Source: Chrysoperla carnea
Lineage: Eukaryota; Arthropoda; Insecta; Neuroptera; Chrysopidae
NCBI RefSeq assembly: GCF_905475395.1
Contig: NC_058339.1
Span: 24,312,001-24,376,000 of the forward strand
Reading direction: 5' to 3'
DNA length: 64,000 bases
Below are positions 1 to 12,935 of the stretch, piece after piece. Position 1 is the stretch's first letter; every line of letters starts with the position of its first letter. The position numbers and the translations under genes were made by a program. The notes beneath the pieces were generated by a model that did no database searches, was not told the origin of the DNA, and saw nothing but the letters and a program-made list of their open reading frames with translations.

Positions 1-2100
1 GCTGTTATATTGATTATCTATCCTAAATGTCTTTTGATAAAAGAGTACTTCGGTTTAATTAATCAAAATAATCTCAAAGTGGTGCAATAGAAATGAATCT
101 TAAATGTTAATGACTTCAAGAACGGCGATATCTATTCTATAGCTTACCTCGTAATACCTTCAATATGTCCCTTAAACAAGACCCTCAGCTCAATCAAGAC
201 CTACTTGATTCATTGGAAACACATTACTTCGATAAGATTACTTGATTACTTCGATAAGTTGATTCGATTAGCCACTCGAAAGCCACTTTCAAAATTTCAT
301 TGATTAATATTTTGATGAGTGGAAATATATATTCACAGATAAGCAAACTCGCACTTTAACATAAGCATAAACATTAATTCAGCACAAATATCATAACAAG
401 TGCTCTATACAGGAACTCTCCGTGAGCGGAAGGAAGTGTTTAGTTATTTTAAGGAGTTATATCCAGTTGCGAGCGCAAAATACACATTTTTTAAATTATG
501 AATTCAAAAATTTGATATGGTACTGCTCCTGTGGGCGATTTTCTATAGGTCCTCCTTCCTCCAAAAAAAAGGTTTCTGGCTGTGACCACCATATCTCTGG
601 TTGAGACTCTTCAAAATGAAAAAATACAAAAAAATTTTTTTGTCGATAAATGAATACAGGTATTGATTGAAGAAATAGTCAATATTAACAGCTTCCAAAA
701 AAATTTCAAATTCTTCAAAAAATTTGAAGTGATCTAAAATATAGTCGGTCGAGCCGTTTCGGAGAAATCTTGCTCATCGACTTTGAAAATGCTGTTTTGA
801 AAAAAACACGTTTAAAGTTTCAAAAGACGTTAACACGCAGTTCAATTTTTTTTCTCATTTTCGTGAATATTTATCGGATCAACTTGAAATTTTCAGGGAA
901 TATACTTACTTTTTCATGTAATATGATATAAATATATGTACTTTTTGAAAATGCAAAATCGATTCTTTGAAAATTCTAGCTGGTATGCCCCCTGTAATGG
1001 CTAAACGATTATTATTTTCTTAAGTTTTTCTCTTTTCTATTCGAATCGTTTATTTCGGCTGATTTGACACGGAAATAATATCATTTTCCTCTTGATGATG
1101 ACGTCTAGATGGAAATTACTCGCTTCAACCAATATTATTTGCAAATAGTATGTTTTTGATCGGGACTCATTATACGAAATGAATTTTGGTACGGATTTCT
1201 AAAAATCAAATATTATAATAATTTGTAATTATAAGCTGATAACAGACACGTAAAACATTTACGAAAACATCTTTATTTTAAAAGAAAAAAACCAATTCAG
1301 TTAGTTAGTGTACCCCTACCTAAACAAACCCTATAATACTCTTTTCTTTCTGTCCACCGAACTACTCTAGTATACATAAATTCAGGTAATATGTTCCTCG
1401 TCATCTTCACATTATCTGCAACAGAACGAGTTTTTTTTTTCTTCAGTTTCGTTACATATAATATTATATGAACTGTTTACTTCTTGTATGATCATCAGAC
1501 CCTGCTGTTTGGTGAAAGATCTTCTCCGCACACTATTATTATGTGTAATTGATGAGAACAACCGCTTTTTAACACACCAACACATAAACTTTTGAAAGGA
1601 ATATATGTTGAAATAGGGTGTCATCACCATAGTTTAAGCCTCGTTATTTTATCACGAAAATATAGGTCCGAATTGTATGCAAAAGGAAAATGACTATTTT
1701 TTGTGGTTTTAGTATCTTGGATTGTTCAGAAAGTGTAACTTTTCTTACATCGTTCACAATCTAACCCTTCATTTTGGAACTATGTTCCTTATCGCACGAT
1801 ATTTGGTTGGGAGTTAAAACCAAAACTGCAACAGTCACCAAAAATCGACATCTAGGTTACCTAGGAAACTAAAACTTTTTCAATCGATTCAAGTTGCCAT
1901 GAATTTTGAGAAAATGCAAAAATTTTGTACAACTATGAATTTGTATTTTTTGTCAAATTTATGTTTCATCATTTAAAAAAAAATGAGTTGTGAAAGTTAT
2001 CAGAAGTTAAAGAAAACAGAGATAATTTAAAGTAAGTACAAATTCTTAATAATCAAACAAATATTTGACTTACATAAATAATACCTTAAATCAGGAAATA
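1..2100. other. No recognisable gene
   Basis: AT-rich sequence. Parts (about 690-1000) read like old dispersed repeat. A minus-strand frame at 1412-1630 has AG/GT-like borders but no recognisable product. Nothing else seen. Confidence 0.5.
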
Positions 2101-2164
2101 TCTTGTGAATAAAATAAGTAAGCGCTACATTTAAAATATACCCAGGTACGAAAGGAATATAGTT
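2101..2164 (+). repeat. Direct repeat, copy 1 of a 64-nt unit
   Basis: This stretch recurs at 3186-3249 with about seven mismatches; the shared core is AAGTAAGCGCTACATTTA. The less conserved match extends roughly 40 nt upstream of both copies. The spacing is 1085 nt and the putative minus-strand exons lie between the copies. Confidence 0.7.
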
Positions 2165-2442
2165 GGATATATATTAGACTTCCAAAATCCCAAATACAAA
2201 CCCAATTTTACAATGTTCTGAAAAGATAACGATCTTTATTTCAAAAAAAATGTAATAATTACAATGAAAGTAAGAAGACATTCTGTATACAAATTTGACA
2301 AAATCTACACTTCAGCTCTTAATAACGAGATATCAGAACAAGAACATATGTGTATTGTAGCACGCCTAATATACGGATAACAATAACTATAATTTCTATA
2401 TATTTGCTTCAAATAATTTCTTAATTTACACAATTTTCTGAG

Positions 2443-2944
2443 TTATACATAAAAAAGACCACTTCGTGTAGTTAATTTTACTTCTTCTCCTTCGTTTTGA
2501 CTTCCCGATAAATCGTCTGAAGTATTCGTATCAGCTGGAAAATGTAATAGCAAAACATTTTACATCTAATTCCTACTGATTATAAAACTTTAAGTACCGG
2601 CTGTTATTCATTTCCATAATAGAATGAATTGCATAAGAGGTACGTTTATTTCACATTCACCCACTGCTGCACATAAGAATATTGATACCCTGTTGGATAG
2701 AACGATTGTAATAGTATCAGGAGTAGAAGGCCCATTGTACCCACCCGAAATAAACTCTGCCTCCTAAGCTTCTTCTTCTTCTACAACATCTGGTTCGTTT
2801 CCTCTTCTTCTTTGAATACTTTTGAACCTACCTATTTTCTTCACAAAAGACAAGACAGAGCTCCATATAGATTGTTTCCCTTCCAATTCCTTCTTTTGAG
2901 GCGAGCGAAAAGCTAGATAGCTCATTTCTGCTTTACGTAGACAT
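2443..2944 (-). CDS. Last two exons of an unrecognised gene (putative)
   Basis: Minus strand. Exon A runs 2944 to 2832, after acceptor CTTTCTGACAG, and ends at a strong donor ATAG/GTAGGT. Exon B runs 2534 to 2443, after acceptor TTTTCCAG, and ends in TAA. The phases fit (one base left over plus two). The joined peptide includes CLRKAEMSYLAFRSPQKK, then SIWSSVLSFVKKI, then an acidic tail ADTNTSDDLSGSQNEGEE ending RSGLFYV. If the intron is retained, exon A reads on through a basic RFKSIQRRR and a run of Glu (from GAA repeats) to a TAG at 2764-2766. Both readings look like a protein C-terminus. No family recognised. The pair is flanked by a ~64-nt direct repeat (2101-2164 and 3186-3249). Confidence 0.4.
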
Positions 2945-3185
2945 CTGTCAGAAAGGATGTATCATTCTTTGGAAATTTTTATGTTATGTCATAATAAATA
3001 TCATATAAAACCAAACTACTACTAAATCTGAAGTACATTGACTAAACCAGAAGTATGTCTTTTTTAAACTAATATTACAATTAGTTCATACAGTAAAAAC
3101 TAAAAGTAGCTATCAAATTAAATTCTTTAAAGAATTGAATAAGTATTTGACTTCTAAAATTGATACCTTAAATTTTCAGAAAAAA

Positions 3186-3249
3186 TCTTGTAAATAAAAA
3201 AAGTAAGCGCTACATTTATAATGTACCAAGGTACAAAAGGAATATAGTT
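3186..3249 (+). repeat. Direct repeat, copy 2 of a 64-nt unit
   Basis: Second copy of the unit at 2101-2164, same orientation. See that entry for the shared core. Confidence 0.7.
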
Positions 3250-3802
3250 CCTACCGGGTGCCCACGACACCTCTCTTCTTTTTTTAATTTACTCTCTAAA
3301 TCAAAAACGGTGAACTCTAGGAAAAAATCACAATGTACGTTTTTGACGTAAATTTACCCAAAAAACCTCGGTTGGCCTTATTTGATTAAAAAAATTGACA
3401 TTTAACTATTTTGGCTTACTCAACTCTATCTAGCGCCTGATCTAACTATTATGTACCACTTTGTCGATTGAAATATAGTTATTATTTTATGATTGATACA
3501 AAAATGTAGTTTATAAAAAATACTTTTGACTATAATTTCTTATACTACTCCTGATCTGATATATAATACATATTATATATAATCATCGTTTTATATACAC
3601 CTAGATATATTATAATATAGTATACTTACTCTTGTATGTACATCACACATACCTTTGGGAGTTTGGGCATGATTTGCTTACCTACTGCACGCGGGATAAG
3701 ATGATGGTACACAACACAGATAGGTTAAGTAATATTATTATTCGTAAAAAAATTATCATGAATAAAGTCATTATCTTCTATTGCAGTGTTAGTCGCATCG
3801 AT

Positions 3803-4277
3803 GAATGTTTTTACTCGGGAGTCGTTAATAACAGCTTCGATTTTGATGATTTTTTTTAAATATTATTTAAAATCAAAAACACTCCAGAGGGGGGAAATAA
3901 TCTTGAGGGTGAATAGGCAATGTCGCGACTGATATATCGAATTGCTAATGATAGAAGTTTGGAATTTCGAGAAGATATTGATTTTAAACTGCAGATGTCA
4001 TAAAAGAAAGGATTTATCGAAATTCATCCGCTAATTTTGAAAAATCGTTTCTTATGTGACACTTACAGTATAAAATCAATATCTTCTCAAAATTCCAAAG
4101 TTCTATCATTAACGATTCAGGCTGGGCGTCGATATACCAGTCGCGGCATTGCCTACTCCCCCTCCAGATTATTTCCCCCATCTAAAATGTTTCTGATATT
4201 AAATAAGATACAAAAAGAATAATTTTGAAAAAAAAAATCATCAAAATCGGAGCTGTCATTGAGGACTCTCTAAGAAT
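3803..4277. mobile_element. Foldback (palindromic) element
   Basis: The left arm (about 3803-4012) is repeated in reverse complement by the right arm (about 4044-4277), leaving only ~30 nt at the centre. Matching landmarks are GATTTTGATGATTTTTTTT on the left against AAAAAAAATCATCAAAATC on the right, and the two AGAAGATATTGATTTTA / TAAAATCAATATCTTCT segments. It has no coding capacity. It resembles a miniature foldback transposon. The open frames 3632-3859 and 4037-4222 are by-products of it. Confidence 0.7.
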
Positions 4278-4489
4278 GGCTATTTTATGTATTCCTTTAT
4301 CCGACTATGAGTATATGTTTGTATACTTCATCTCTTTTATACACATACATAAGATATGTTATTATTATGTATATTTGTGAATATATTAATGTGTACAGTA
4401 TGGTAATCACAGAAAGGCTTTTAGAGTATATGGTTGAGTGTTCTGCAGAAAAATTGAAACTCAATTAGATCATAAGGTTGTGTAAAAAT

Positions 4490-4990
4490 AGCAAGATACT
4501 TTCACGAACTTGAAGAAGATTAACCAAATTATTTGCTGGCGTATTAGCCAATCGTATCACCTGGTGGTTTAAGCTTTCCAAAAATATATTAAAAATGCAA
4601 CAAAATAACTCTGGAATATGAGGAGTATTTCTAGAAGTTCATAGCCAAAAGATGGTAGACAGATTGCATTGGCGTAGCTGATAATTTTGGCTACAATCCT
4701 TAAGGTTATATTCTGCAGATATTGTAGGAGAGTTGGCTACTCATCAAATCAAGCAAACTATACTATAAGAGGGAGAGAAATCCAACCAAACCCCATTTAT
4801 TCAGACGTTAAGCAAGGTTGGCCACTCAGTTCTATTATCTTTAATTTGCCACAAAAAGGGTGCCGGATTTGTTACACAGGGTGGTAACACGCTTCATAAT
4901 CACCATTTCTCCATCAAGAAGAATTTGCAAGAGTGATGTCACTCATGAGCCATTTACAGTTGTGGGCAAGATAATCGCACACTGGTAACG
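4490..4990 (+). pseudogene. Non-LTR retrotransposon reverse transcriptase remnant
   Basis: Broken reading frames on the plus strand carry LANRITWW near 4545 and SDVKQGWPLSSIIFNL at about 4798-4848. The second matches the conserved G-V-K-Q-G-x-P-L-S-P-x-x-F-N-L block of non-LTR reverse transcriptases. Downstream text (CRICYTG, then degraded sequence) fits the part leading to the YADD active site, which is lost. Several stops and frame changes make it non-functional. The clade is uncertain. Confidence 0.55.
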
Positions 4991-5717
4991 TCAAGCGTAA
5001 TGAAATTATAGAAGAAGGTTTTCTTAATGGTCTGGAAAAAGCACGGACAAGACATTAAAGTTAGCTAACCGTACGTCTTTGTAGCTTTCGATTTTTTTTA
5101 TAGGAAAATAGCGGTTTTTGTTTTATTCTGTTTTCAAACAATCTTATAATCCTCTTTACAAAGAAGTAGATATCGTGAGGGTTTAATGAGGATCTAGGAG
5201 ATTACGACTTCTTAGTTGGTATTTTAAATACTAGTGAGCTTGGTTAAAATATGTAAATATTTTAAAAGGAAAGGCAACAGGCAATAAACAGAATTTTAGA
5301 ACTCCTAACTGAACCCTTCAACCTTACAACTTCCTTCAAAATCGGAATTACACTTACAACGACTCCGGTCCTGAATGTATACGGCATGTAAATAATCATC
5401 CAAGTAATACGTAAATATATGCATTTATATTAGTTTAATAAGATAGGTATATAAAATTGTTAAAAAAAAAAATTACGAACCACCAAGTAAGACTTTGTAT
5501 GTAATGTAGTACCAATGTATATTTAATACATACACTTAATATTTTATAAATATTTTAATTTATTTAAATTTTTATTAAAATTTGTTGTGTTATATTTTTT
5601 GCACACATTTTTTTTATAAAAATAAAACTAGGTAATTAATTATAAATTTAACATTATTAAACAGTTTGAGTAAAAAAAAAATACTATGATCATCCAAACA
5701 CCACCTAGTCCAGCCTG

Positions 5718-6110
5718 CAGTGGCGTCTTTACGACATTTTTTTAGGGGGGGTAATAACTTCAAGAAGTCGCCTTGTAACTGCAAGAGAGGGTTATAGGTA
5801 TACCAGAGAACCGGTATACCAAGTTCTCTGAATTTTGGAAAATTAAATGCGCGGAATGGGAAAGTCGGAATTCTCGTAACAGACTTGGAAGGATATTTAA
5901 ATCTGATTTTCGATACAATAATTGAATTATGACTCTGGGAACTAACTACTACCGAAGATTTGATTTTGTTTTCTCTTTAAGATTCATCTATTCCATTGTT
6001 TTTGTCAAACTTCAAATTTTATTTGAGACCCGATATTCGTTTTTGTTTCCTGATTTCTGGGGGGGGGGTAGTTACCCCTGTTACCCCCCCCCCCCGTAAA
6101 TACGCCCTTG
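5718..6110. mobile_element. hAT-like miniature transposon with G/C tracts
   Basis: Left end CAGTGGCGTCTTTACG is inverted at the right end as CGTAAATACGCCCTTG. The TIRs run into a G7 tract on the left and a C13 tract on the right, with another G9 run at 6060. AGTCCAGC at 5707-5714 and AGTCCAGG at 6111-6118 look like an 8-bp target duplication, although 3 nt lie between the left copy and the TIR. CAGTGGCGTA-type ends with 8-bp duplications are typical of hAT elements. No transposase is present. Confidence 0.6.
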
Positions 6111-6144
6111 AGTCCAGGAGCTAGAAGCAAACCTAATCTTTTCA

Positions 6145-6270
6145 GCTGTGATGCCAGTTTTTCGCTAGCTATCACTTATATGCTTAATTTTGGGACCAGG
6201 ATTACAAATTCATGAAAATTATTAGATCTAGGCTAATTTTGATCTCAAATTTCAAAAGTATGACATTGTG
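6145..6270 (-). repeat. Fragment of the TGACGTCA tandem-repeat family, reverse orientation
   Basis: TTCGCTAGCTATCACTTATA and the following GGGACCAGGATTACAAATTC are the reverse complement of unit starts in the array at 7290-8190. The element flanking 6270-7290 is AT-rich and unassigned. Confidence 0.6.
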
Positions 6271-7289
6271 AATATGGTACTTTTTGATACTTTTTAATGA
6301 ATAGCAAATATATTTATAATAATTACAATTTTAATCCAATTTGGTTTGTATTACTCTGTATTATTTACTTTATTTATTACCAACAAAATTTCGATTTTGG
6401 AGGTTAAGCAGTTCCTTATGCAAAATATCGCAGTATTAAATAAACTAAACTTACCATACCTTGATATATGTCATATATAAATGATATAATTTTTAATTAT
6501 TTATTTAAAAACAACAAAAAATTTTCATGGTATGTTAATTTAAAATAATTATTAACTTCTGGAATAAAACATTCAAATACAAACAACAAATTTATCTAAT
6601 AATAATTATCATATTATTAATAATATAAAAAAAAATATTTATAAATTATTTATTTAAACGAAAAAAAATGTTTGAGTATTTAATAAATATATTTTGGGTA
6701 TGTTTAACACACAATCATATATTAAGAAACAACCTTATATTAAAAAATAAAAACTTTAAAATGCCGCTTATAAAATTTATGGCACATTGAATTCCACTAT
6801 ACTATACCTGATAATCAAGATACATAATTCATTGAAATATCTATGACATACACGCATATATCACACCCCGACTAAAGATTGGTCAGTTAGTGTACCTATT
6901 TTATTCGTATATACGTGAATACCGATGTGTTGCGCTAACCATTGCGTTCGTTCGTTCGATCTCTATGCTGGCTGGAGCTGTATTATTATTATTTTTATGT
7001 ACGGTTTTCTTACCTTATAACAAACATGTATTTTTACTGACTTGACCGCATACCAAATATACAACTTTATTATAAAATGTTTAATAAATAAAAAATTATT
7101 TTGGAAAATAAACCATTATTTATTTACATTGCGTTATCAAATAATTTTATCATAACTTTTAATCATTTTTGTAGAAAAAGATTGACGAATTTTATAAATA
7201 TTGTTGTATTATTATTAACTACAAAGAAATCAAGTCGAGTTAATCATTGGTTTATTATTATTCTTACGGATTGACAGAAAATGTAGAAT

Positions 7290-8190
7290 CCTGTCCCTGG
7301 AATTAAGCACACAAGTGATAGCTAGCGAAAAATCGACATCACAACTGATTAGAATGACCCAAAATTAGTGGGTTTCAAAAAAAATTTTAATAAGATCGGA
7401 TCAAATTTGCCTGTATTATCAAAAAAATCGAATTTATTAACTTCATGACGTCATCAGAATCCAAAAAATTTAATTTTGCTCTATCACATCAAAATTTTAT
7501 CCAATTTTGATAAACCAAGTATGTAATCCTACTAAGTTTGGGTCATACTTTCCAAATTTGTGATCAATATTTACCTAGCTCTAATAGGTTTCCAGAAAGT
7601 GGAACCCCGGTTTCGGAATTCAGCATATGAGTGATAACTAGCGAAAAACTGGCATAACAGTTGAAAAGAACAACCCAAAACTAGTGGATTTCAAAAAAAT
7701 TTTAATAAGATGGGATCAGCTTTGCCTGTGTTATCAAAAAAATCGAATTTTTTAACTTTATGACGTCATCAGAATCCAAAAATTTAATTTTGCTCTATCA
7801 CATCCAAATTTTATCCAATTTGGATAAACCAAGTATGTAATCCTACTAAGTTTGGGTCATACTTTTCAAATAGCTAAGCTAGCTAAGCACATAGGTGATA
7901 GCTAGCGAAAAATTTACATCACAACTGAAAATAATGACCCAAAATTAGTGGGTTTCAAAAAAAAATTCCATAAGATCGGATCAAATTTGTCTGTATTATC
8001 AAAAAAATCGAATTTAGAACTTCATGACGTCATCAAAATCCAAAAAATTTAATTTTACTCTATCACATCCAAATTTTATCCAATTTTGATAAACCAAGTA
8101 TGTAATCCTACTAAGTTTGTGCCATACTTTTCAAATTTGTGATCAATATTAACCTAGCTCTAATAGGTTTCCAGAATGTGGAACAGAAGA
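7290..8190 (+). repeat. Tandem array of three ~264-316 bp units, each with TGACGTCA
   Basis: Units begin with GTGATAGCTAGCGAAAAA-like sequence at 7315, 7631 and 7895. Each contains TGACGTCATCA (7446, 7761, 8025), AATTTAATTTTGCTCTATCA and AACCAAGTATGTAATCCTAC. The palindrome TGACGTCA is the CRE/ATF consensus, but there is no evidence of regulatory use here. Related copies in reverse orientation lie at 6145-6270 and 55690-56290. It is most likely the internal repeat of a non-autonomous transposon. Confidence 0.75.
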
Positions 8191-8199
8191 AGACATTTC

Positions 8200-9730
8200 T
8201 AAAATTTGGTTATAAACTCAATTCTCAATGTTTCAATCAATTTTTCTTAATTTACAACAATTTATATCAATTGGCAGAAGACATTTATATTTTATGCAAA
8301 TGGGAAGAAATAAAGTTTATTAAAGAATGATATCGTTTTTCAATGTTCAGAGAAAAAACGTAGATATTCACTATACCATTTCACCATACCGCATCACTCC
8401 CATAAAAAGGCTTGGTAAATAAACCACGATATCTATCTGTAATGCATTGGACGTTTAGGTGGATATATATATATGATTGTGAATATATTATTGTATATCT
8501 TAAAAATTATTCGAGCAGCAAATATATTTTTTCGGAATTATCAAAACGTATTTAAATGAACCGACATATCAGGCACGTACCAAACCGGCTTTGCATGAGG
8601 GTAGTAGTCAAAGAAATTATATTTAATGAACATCTTTTGCTAAAAATTTTTCTTTTTCTTAATAACTATTCATCAGTCGGTACAACATAATTAAAATAGA
8701 ATGAAATACACAAGAATGGAAAATGTTAACAATCTTTACGCAATAAACAAAAGTTTCCTGTCTGGAACGGAAGCTTGTGAATCGTCATTTTCAGTATTGA
8801 CCCTAATCATGTGGCCAAAACGGATAAGCATGTCGACTGATTGATTAAATAATTATTCGTCACTGGCTTTCGAGTACAAACAATTTGAGTCTACAGATCT
8901 AGACATGGTTTTAAAAGGTTCAACGCACTAAAATATCACAAATTGCAGTTATTTAAGAAAGTGATTTATTGTGATTGCCTTAGAAAAAAAATTAATGGAA
9001 AACACATTACAAACTATAAAAGCAAATTTCTTCATTGCTTTCCTTTTCGATTTTAACTTCCAATCGATTACATATTTGAGAAGGGGAGAGGGGGCAAAGA
9101 GCTGACAGTAGTAATAATTTGAGTCGATTCTATTATTTTTGGAAAATTCTTATTGCGGAATAGATCTAGGGTTGGCAACACAGAACTTTGAGGAGTCCCA
9201 TTTTCCTCTTATCGGTTACCACCATGACTAACTTTACTTTGGTTAAAAATTATTAAAAGTGAGTTTTAATTATTTGAAGTGAGATTCAAAATCGATCGAA
9301 TGTCGGAAAATGTCACTGACAGGGTAGTATTGTCGTATTTTAATATCATAAAAAGCATTCCAGCTTGATAGGCTAGAAAAAATTCCTGTTTAGAAAAGCT
9401 TTCAATTAGCTATCAACAGATTGAACATGAAACACGATACCCGTATGAAACCGAATACAAGTATGCCTATAATTATTTTATAGGCATAAAAGTATTGCTA
9501 CACACCTACTTAATCTTTATTTGAAAAAATCTCATGACATGTACTTGAATGCATTGTTTGCATTTAAAGAAATATTTTTAGAGGTTATAATTCATCCGAA
9601 TATAATATTCATACAGTACCAAATGTTACAAAATTAAGAAGCATTGTCATGTTTTTTTGGCTATTTATTTATTACTATAGGTTATATAGAAGTTACCCTT
9701 GTCTATAATTCACTAAACTACAGGAGCTAT
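8200..9730. other. No recognisable gene
   Basis: AT-rich intergenic sequence between the TGACGTCA array and the long-TIR element. I see no coding exon, tRNA or clear repeat boundary. Confidence 0.5.
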
Positions 9731-9733
9731 TTT

Positions 9734-10462
9734 ATTATTTAAATAGGTTCAATATCACGTATTGAATGTAAATGCACAAAATTCTTACTAAAATAGGCGG
9801 GGGAAGTGCTTCCATTTTAAGGAAAACCGTTTTAGGCTATATCTCCATAACAGTGATCTTTAAACCAAAAATGGTAATCATCTTTATTGTAGTTAATTAA
9901 ATTATCTACCTTTTTTGTAAACTAATTTTTTTTTGTATCACTAACAGTCTGTGATTTATACGACTGTGATGATTTACTTATTGACTATTTGACCGATATG
10001 TCTTCTAATATCTGTTTAAACAAGAAAATGATAATAACTTCACTTTTAAATCTACAAATTTCTTAAAACATTTACTTCAAACATTCTTCCTACATTTTTA
10101 TGAAGTTATAACGCGTTTAATGTTGCATCCACCGGGTGCAAGATTAATAAAAAAGAAGTTTACAAAGCGTAATGATAAAAATTCAATAAATTAATGAAAA
10201 ATGTTAACGATAGTGATATAATTAGCAATAAATAGTTGTCCTACTTACCTGCAAAGGCAGCGACAACCCCTTGAAATTTTTTTTAAAATTAAAAAAAAAA
10301 ATACTAAAATGATAGGAAATTTTATTATCTACAAAAAAGGTTATTGCCATTTTTGGTCTAAAAAACGGTTTTCCTTTAAATGGAGGCACTTCCTCGCCTA
10401 TTTTTGTAAGGATTTTGTGCATTTACATTCAGTACGTGACACTGAACCCATTTAAATAACGC
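9734..10462. mobile_element. Element with long terminal inverted repeats
   Basis: The left arm 9734-9915 (AAATAGGTTCAATATCACGT, then AATGCACAAAATTCTTAC, then AGGCGGGGGAAGTGC) is inverted at 10320-10462. Arms of ~140-180 nt flank ~400 nt of AT-rich filler. A further copy of one arm is at 22497-22665. Non-coding. The minus-strand open frame at 10222-10422 is the TIR itself. Confidence 0.75.
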
Positions 10463-12180
10463 CTGCAATTTAATGCAGAAAAAAATTCTCTGTAGTCTGA
10501 AGTATATCTTTCAGTCTACAACGAGTATTTCCAGACTTTTGTCCATCCCTGTATATACGTATGTAATATACAAGGATTGTAAAATAATAATTAATACTCG
10601 TTTACAAAATAATAATATAACTACCTAACATAACGAACGTCCAATAATAATTAGTATACCTATACATACATATATGATAATGATTGGATTTTGTTGGAAC
10701 TGTTTTAATAAATTAAATATAAAATAATAAAAAATAATAAATACTTATTATATTTATATTCCTCGATAAGTGAAGGAGGTTGGTTCATTTAGTTTGGGTA
10801 TTATACCTTCATAGTATGGCGGCCTGGTATGGTTTTACCCTCAATAAGGTTGTTCATTTATAATACTAACCGTAAAGAGCCCCGCAATATTAGATAGTAA
10901 AATGGCTTTCTGTGAAACTTTTTCATAATGTTTTTTGGATCATTCTGATCCAAACCTCTCCGGGCCACCTACTTTTTTCAAGAGTAGTTTTCGAGCTACG
11001 GACGATGAAAGCTACTCTACCTTGGGACTATAGCAAATTTTCTTATTCCATTGTACCTGGTTGTGAAAAATGAAAATTGGGAAAAATTACAGATGGGAAA
11101 AATAAAAGTACCCAGGGCAGGTACAATATGAATACCTATAACATATCCGAATTTCAAGGCAATCAAGTAAAAGATATAATCGAAGTACTTGCAATTCAAT
11201 TGTATCTTTAACCATTCTTATCTGGAAAACTGTTTATCTTAATAAGTTTCTTTCCATGAATGAATATATAAAGCTTCACGCCATTCAAAGAATGTTTAAA
11301 ATTTGTACAAAGCAACCTTTTTCGAACTATGGATTCATCTCTTAAATAAAATTTATTTAGAAAATTAGTCACCATTTCTTTTTCAGCGTACGCAAATAAT
11401 TTCACTTTTTTTAAAAGTTTTGTAAAATTAATGGAGAAACAACTCTTTACAACGATAGACCGATAGACATAAGCGATAGTAACTTCTGACGTTTATGTAA
11501 CGTACTATGATCTTCATTTTTAAATTAGTTTGGAACTTTTTGGATAAATTCAAAATGATATTGTTTCATAATGACCAATCGATAGAATCTTTTTTGGAAC
11601 CCCAAAATTTTCGATGAATCAAATTCAAAAGAAAAACTTATATAAATCAAGGTTAACGGATTGCTAACGGGCTACCGTACTATTATGCACATTATAAACT
11701 GCATCACCAATAATCAAGTATCAACATATACAAAAGTATAATATAATAAAAGTGTACATAACTTGGCCCTGACAGTTTGGACGTCTTTGATTCATGACTG
11801 CAATTGCACACCAAGATAATTGCTAAGAAATCAACACATTTGATATCGACAACTCTTCTCTTCTTATTCATCTTCATTCTTTAATTCTCTTGTTTTTAGT
11901 GTAAGTGCGTGTGTATATGTTTTATTTTACTTGATATTAAATATAACGTAACATTTACAAATAAAATATATATACTATATGCTGTGTACAGTGTGATTCG
12001 TTATATTCCGAATGACCAGTTTTTGACACTCCATTCATTATTTTTCTTATGGTGCGAAATAATTAAAAATAAATAAACGTAGTAGGTATTTAATCATTTT
12101 TAATCTATACTCAGAAAGCGGAAATAACTGATAGCAAATGAAGCGAAGTTTAAAACGAAATAGTCTTTATATTTAAAAAT
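10463..12180. other. No recognisable gene
   Basis: AT-rich. Two minus-strand frames (11017-11199, 11208-11405) lie close together but in different frames with no splice support or family match. The stretch 10890-11010 (CTCCGGGCCACCTACTTTTT) looks like an old dispersed repeat. Confidence 0.4.
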
Positions 12181-12181
12181 T

Positions 12182-12935
12182 GTAATTGCCCAGCGAAGCG
12201 GGTGGGTAGAGTTTCTGAGATATCGAAATGTTTGGATCGATTTTCGTCTGTATCTCAAGAACTATTCGACCAGTCAACAAATGCACTCGATTTTTGTACT
12301 TTTTGGGTCAAAATAACCTTATATACTAACTTTTATCGAAATTGGAGATACAAAAAATTTTTCGATTTTTTGCAATTTTTTTAAGGGATACGTACCCCTT
12401 TGAAAAAATCGAGAAAAACGCAAAAGATAATTTTGTTTGGGAATTTGATGAAACTCGGTTAATGGGGTAATTTTGACCCAAAATGTATAAAAATCAGGTT
12501 AATTTAATGATTGGATGCAGAATTTCTAGGATATCACCATATTTGGATCGATTTTAGTCCGTATCTCAAAAACTATTAGACCAATTAACAAATACACCCG
12601 ATTTTTGTACTTTTTGGGTCAAAATAACCTTATATACTGACTTTTATCGAAATTGGAAATACAAAAAATTTTTCGATTTTTTGCAATTTTTTTAAGGGCC
12701 CTTTGAAAAAATCGAGAAATACGCAAAAAATAATTTTATTTGGGAATTTGATGAAACTCGGTGGATGGGGTAATTTTGACCCAAAAAGTATAAAAATCAG
12801 GTTAATTTAATGATTGGATGCAGAATTTCTAAGATATCACCATATTTGGATCGATTTTAGTTCGTATCTCAAAAACTATTAGAGCAATTAACAAATACAC
12901 CCGATTTTTGTACTTTTTGGGTCAACCAAAAATAC
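12182..12935 (+). repeat. ~307-bp tandem repeat array, copy 1 (Helitron-associated)
   Basis: About 2.4 units. The marker ATTTGGATCGATTTTAGTCC-type sequence recurs at about 12230, 12540 and 12845. Each full unit contains TTTTTGTACTTTTTGGGTCA, a TTTATCGAAATTGGAGATAC block and a GGGATACGTACCCC-type palindrome. The array is preceded by GCCCAGCGAAGCGGGTGGGTA (12189-12209), which resembles the Helitron 3' hairpin seen at 59057-59085. The period is not a multiple of three and frames are broken, so it is not coding. Confidence 0.8.

Noticed and set aside
1412-1630. Minus-strand frame with AG/GT-like borders and an acidic stretch
   Set aside because: No family match, no clear acceptor-donor pair in phase with the exons at 2443-2944, and those exons already end in a stop.
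11017-11405. Two adjacent minus-strand frames as one gene
   Set aside because: They are in different frames with no splice sites between them and no recognisable motif.
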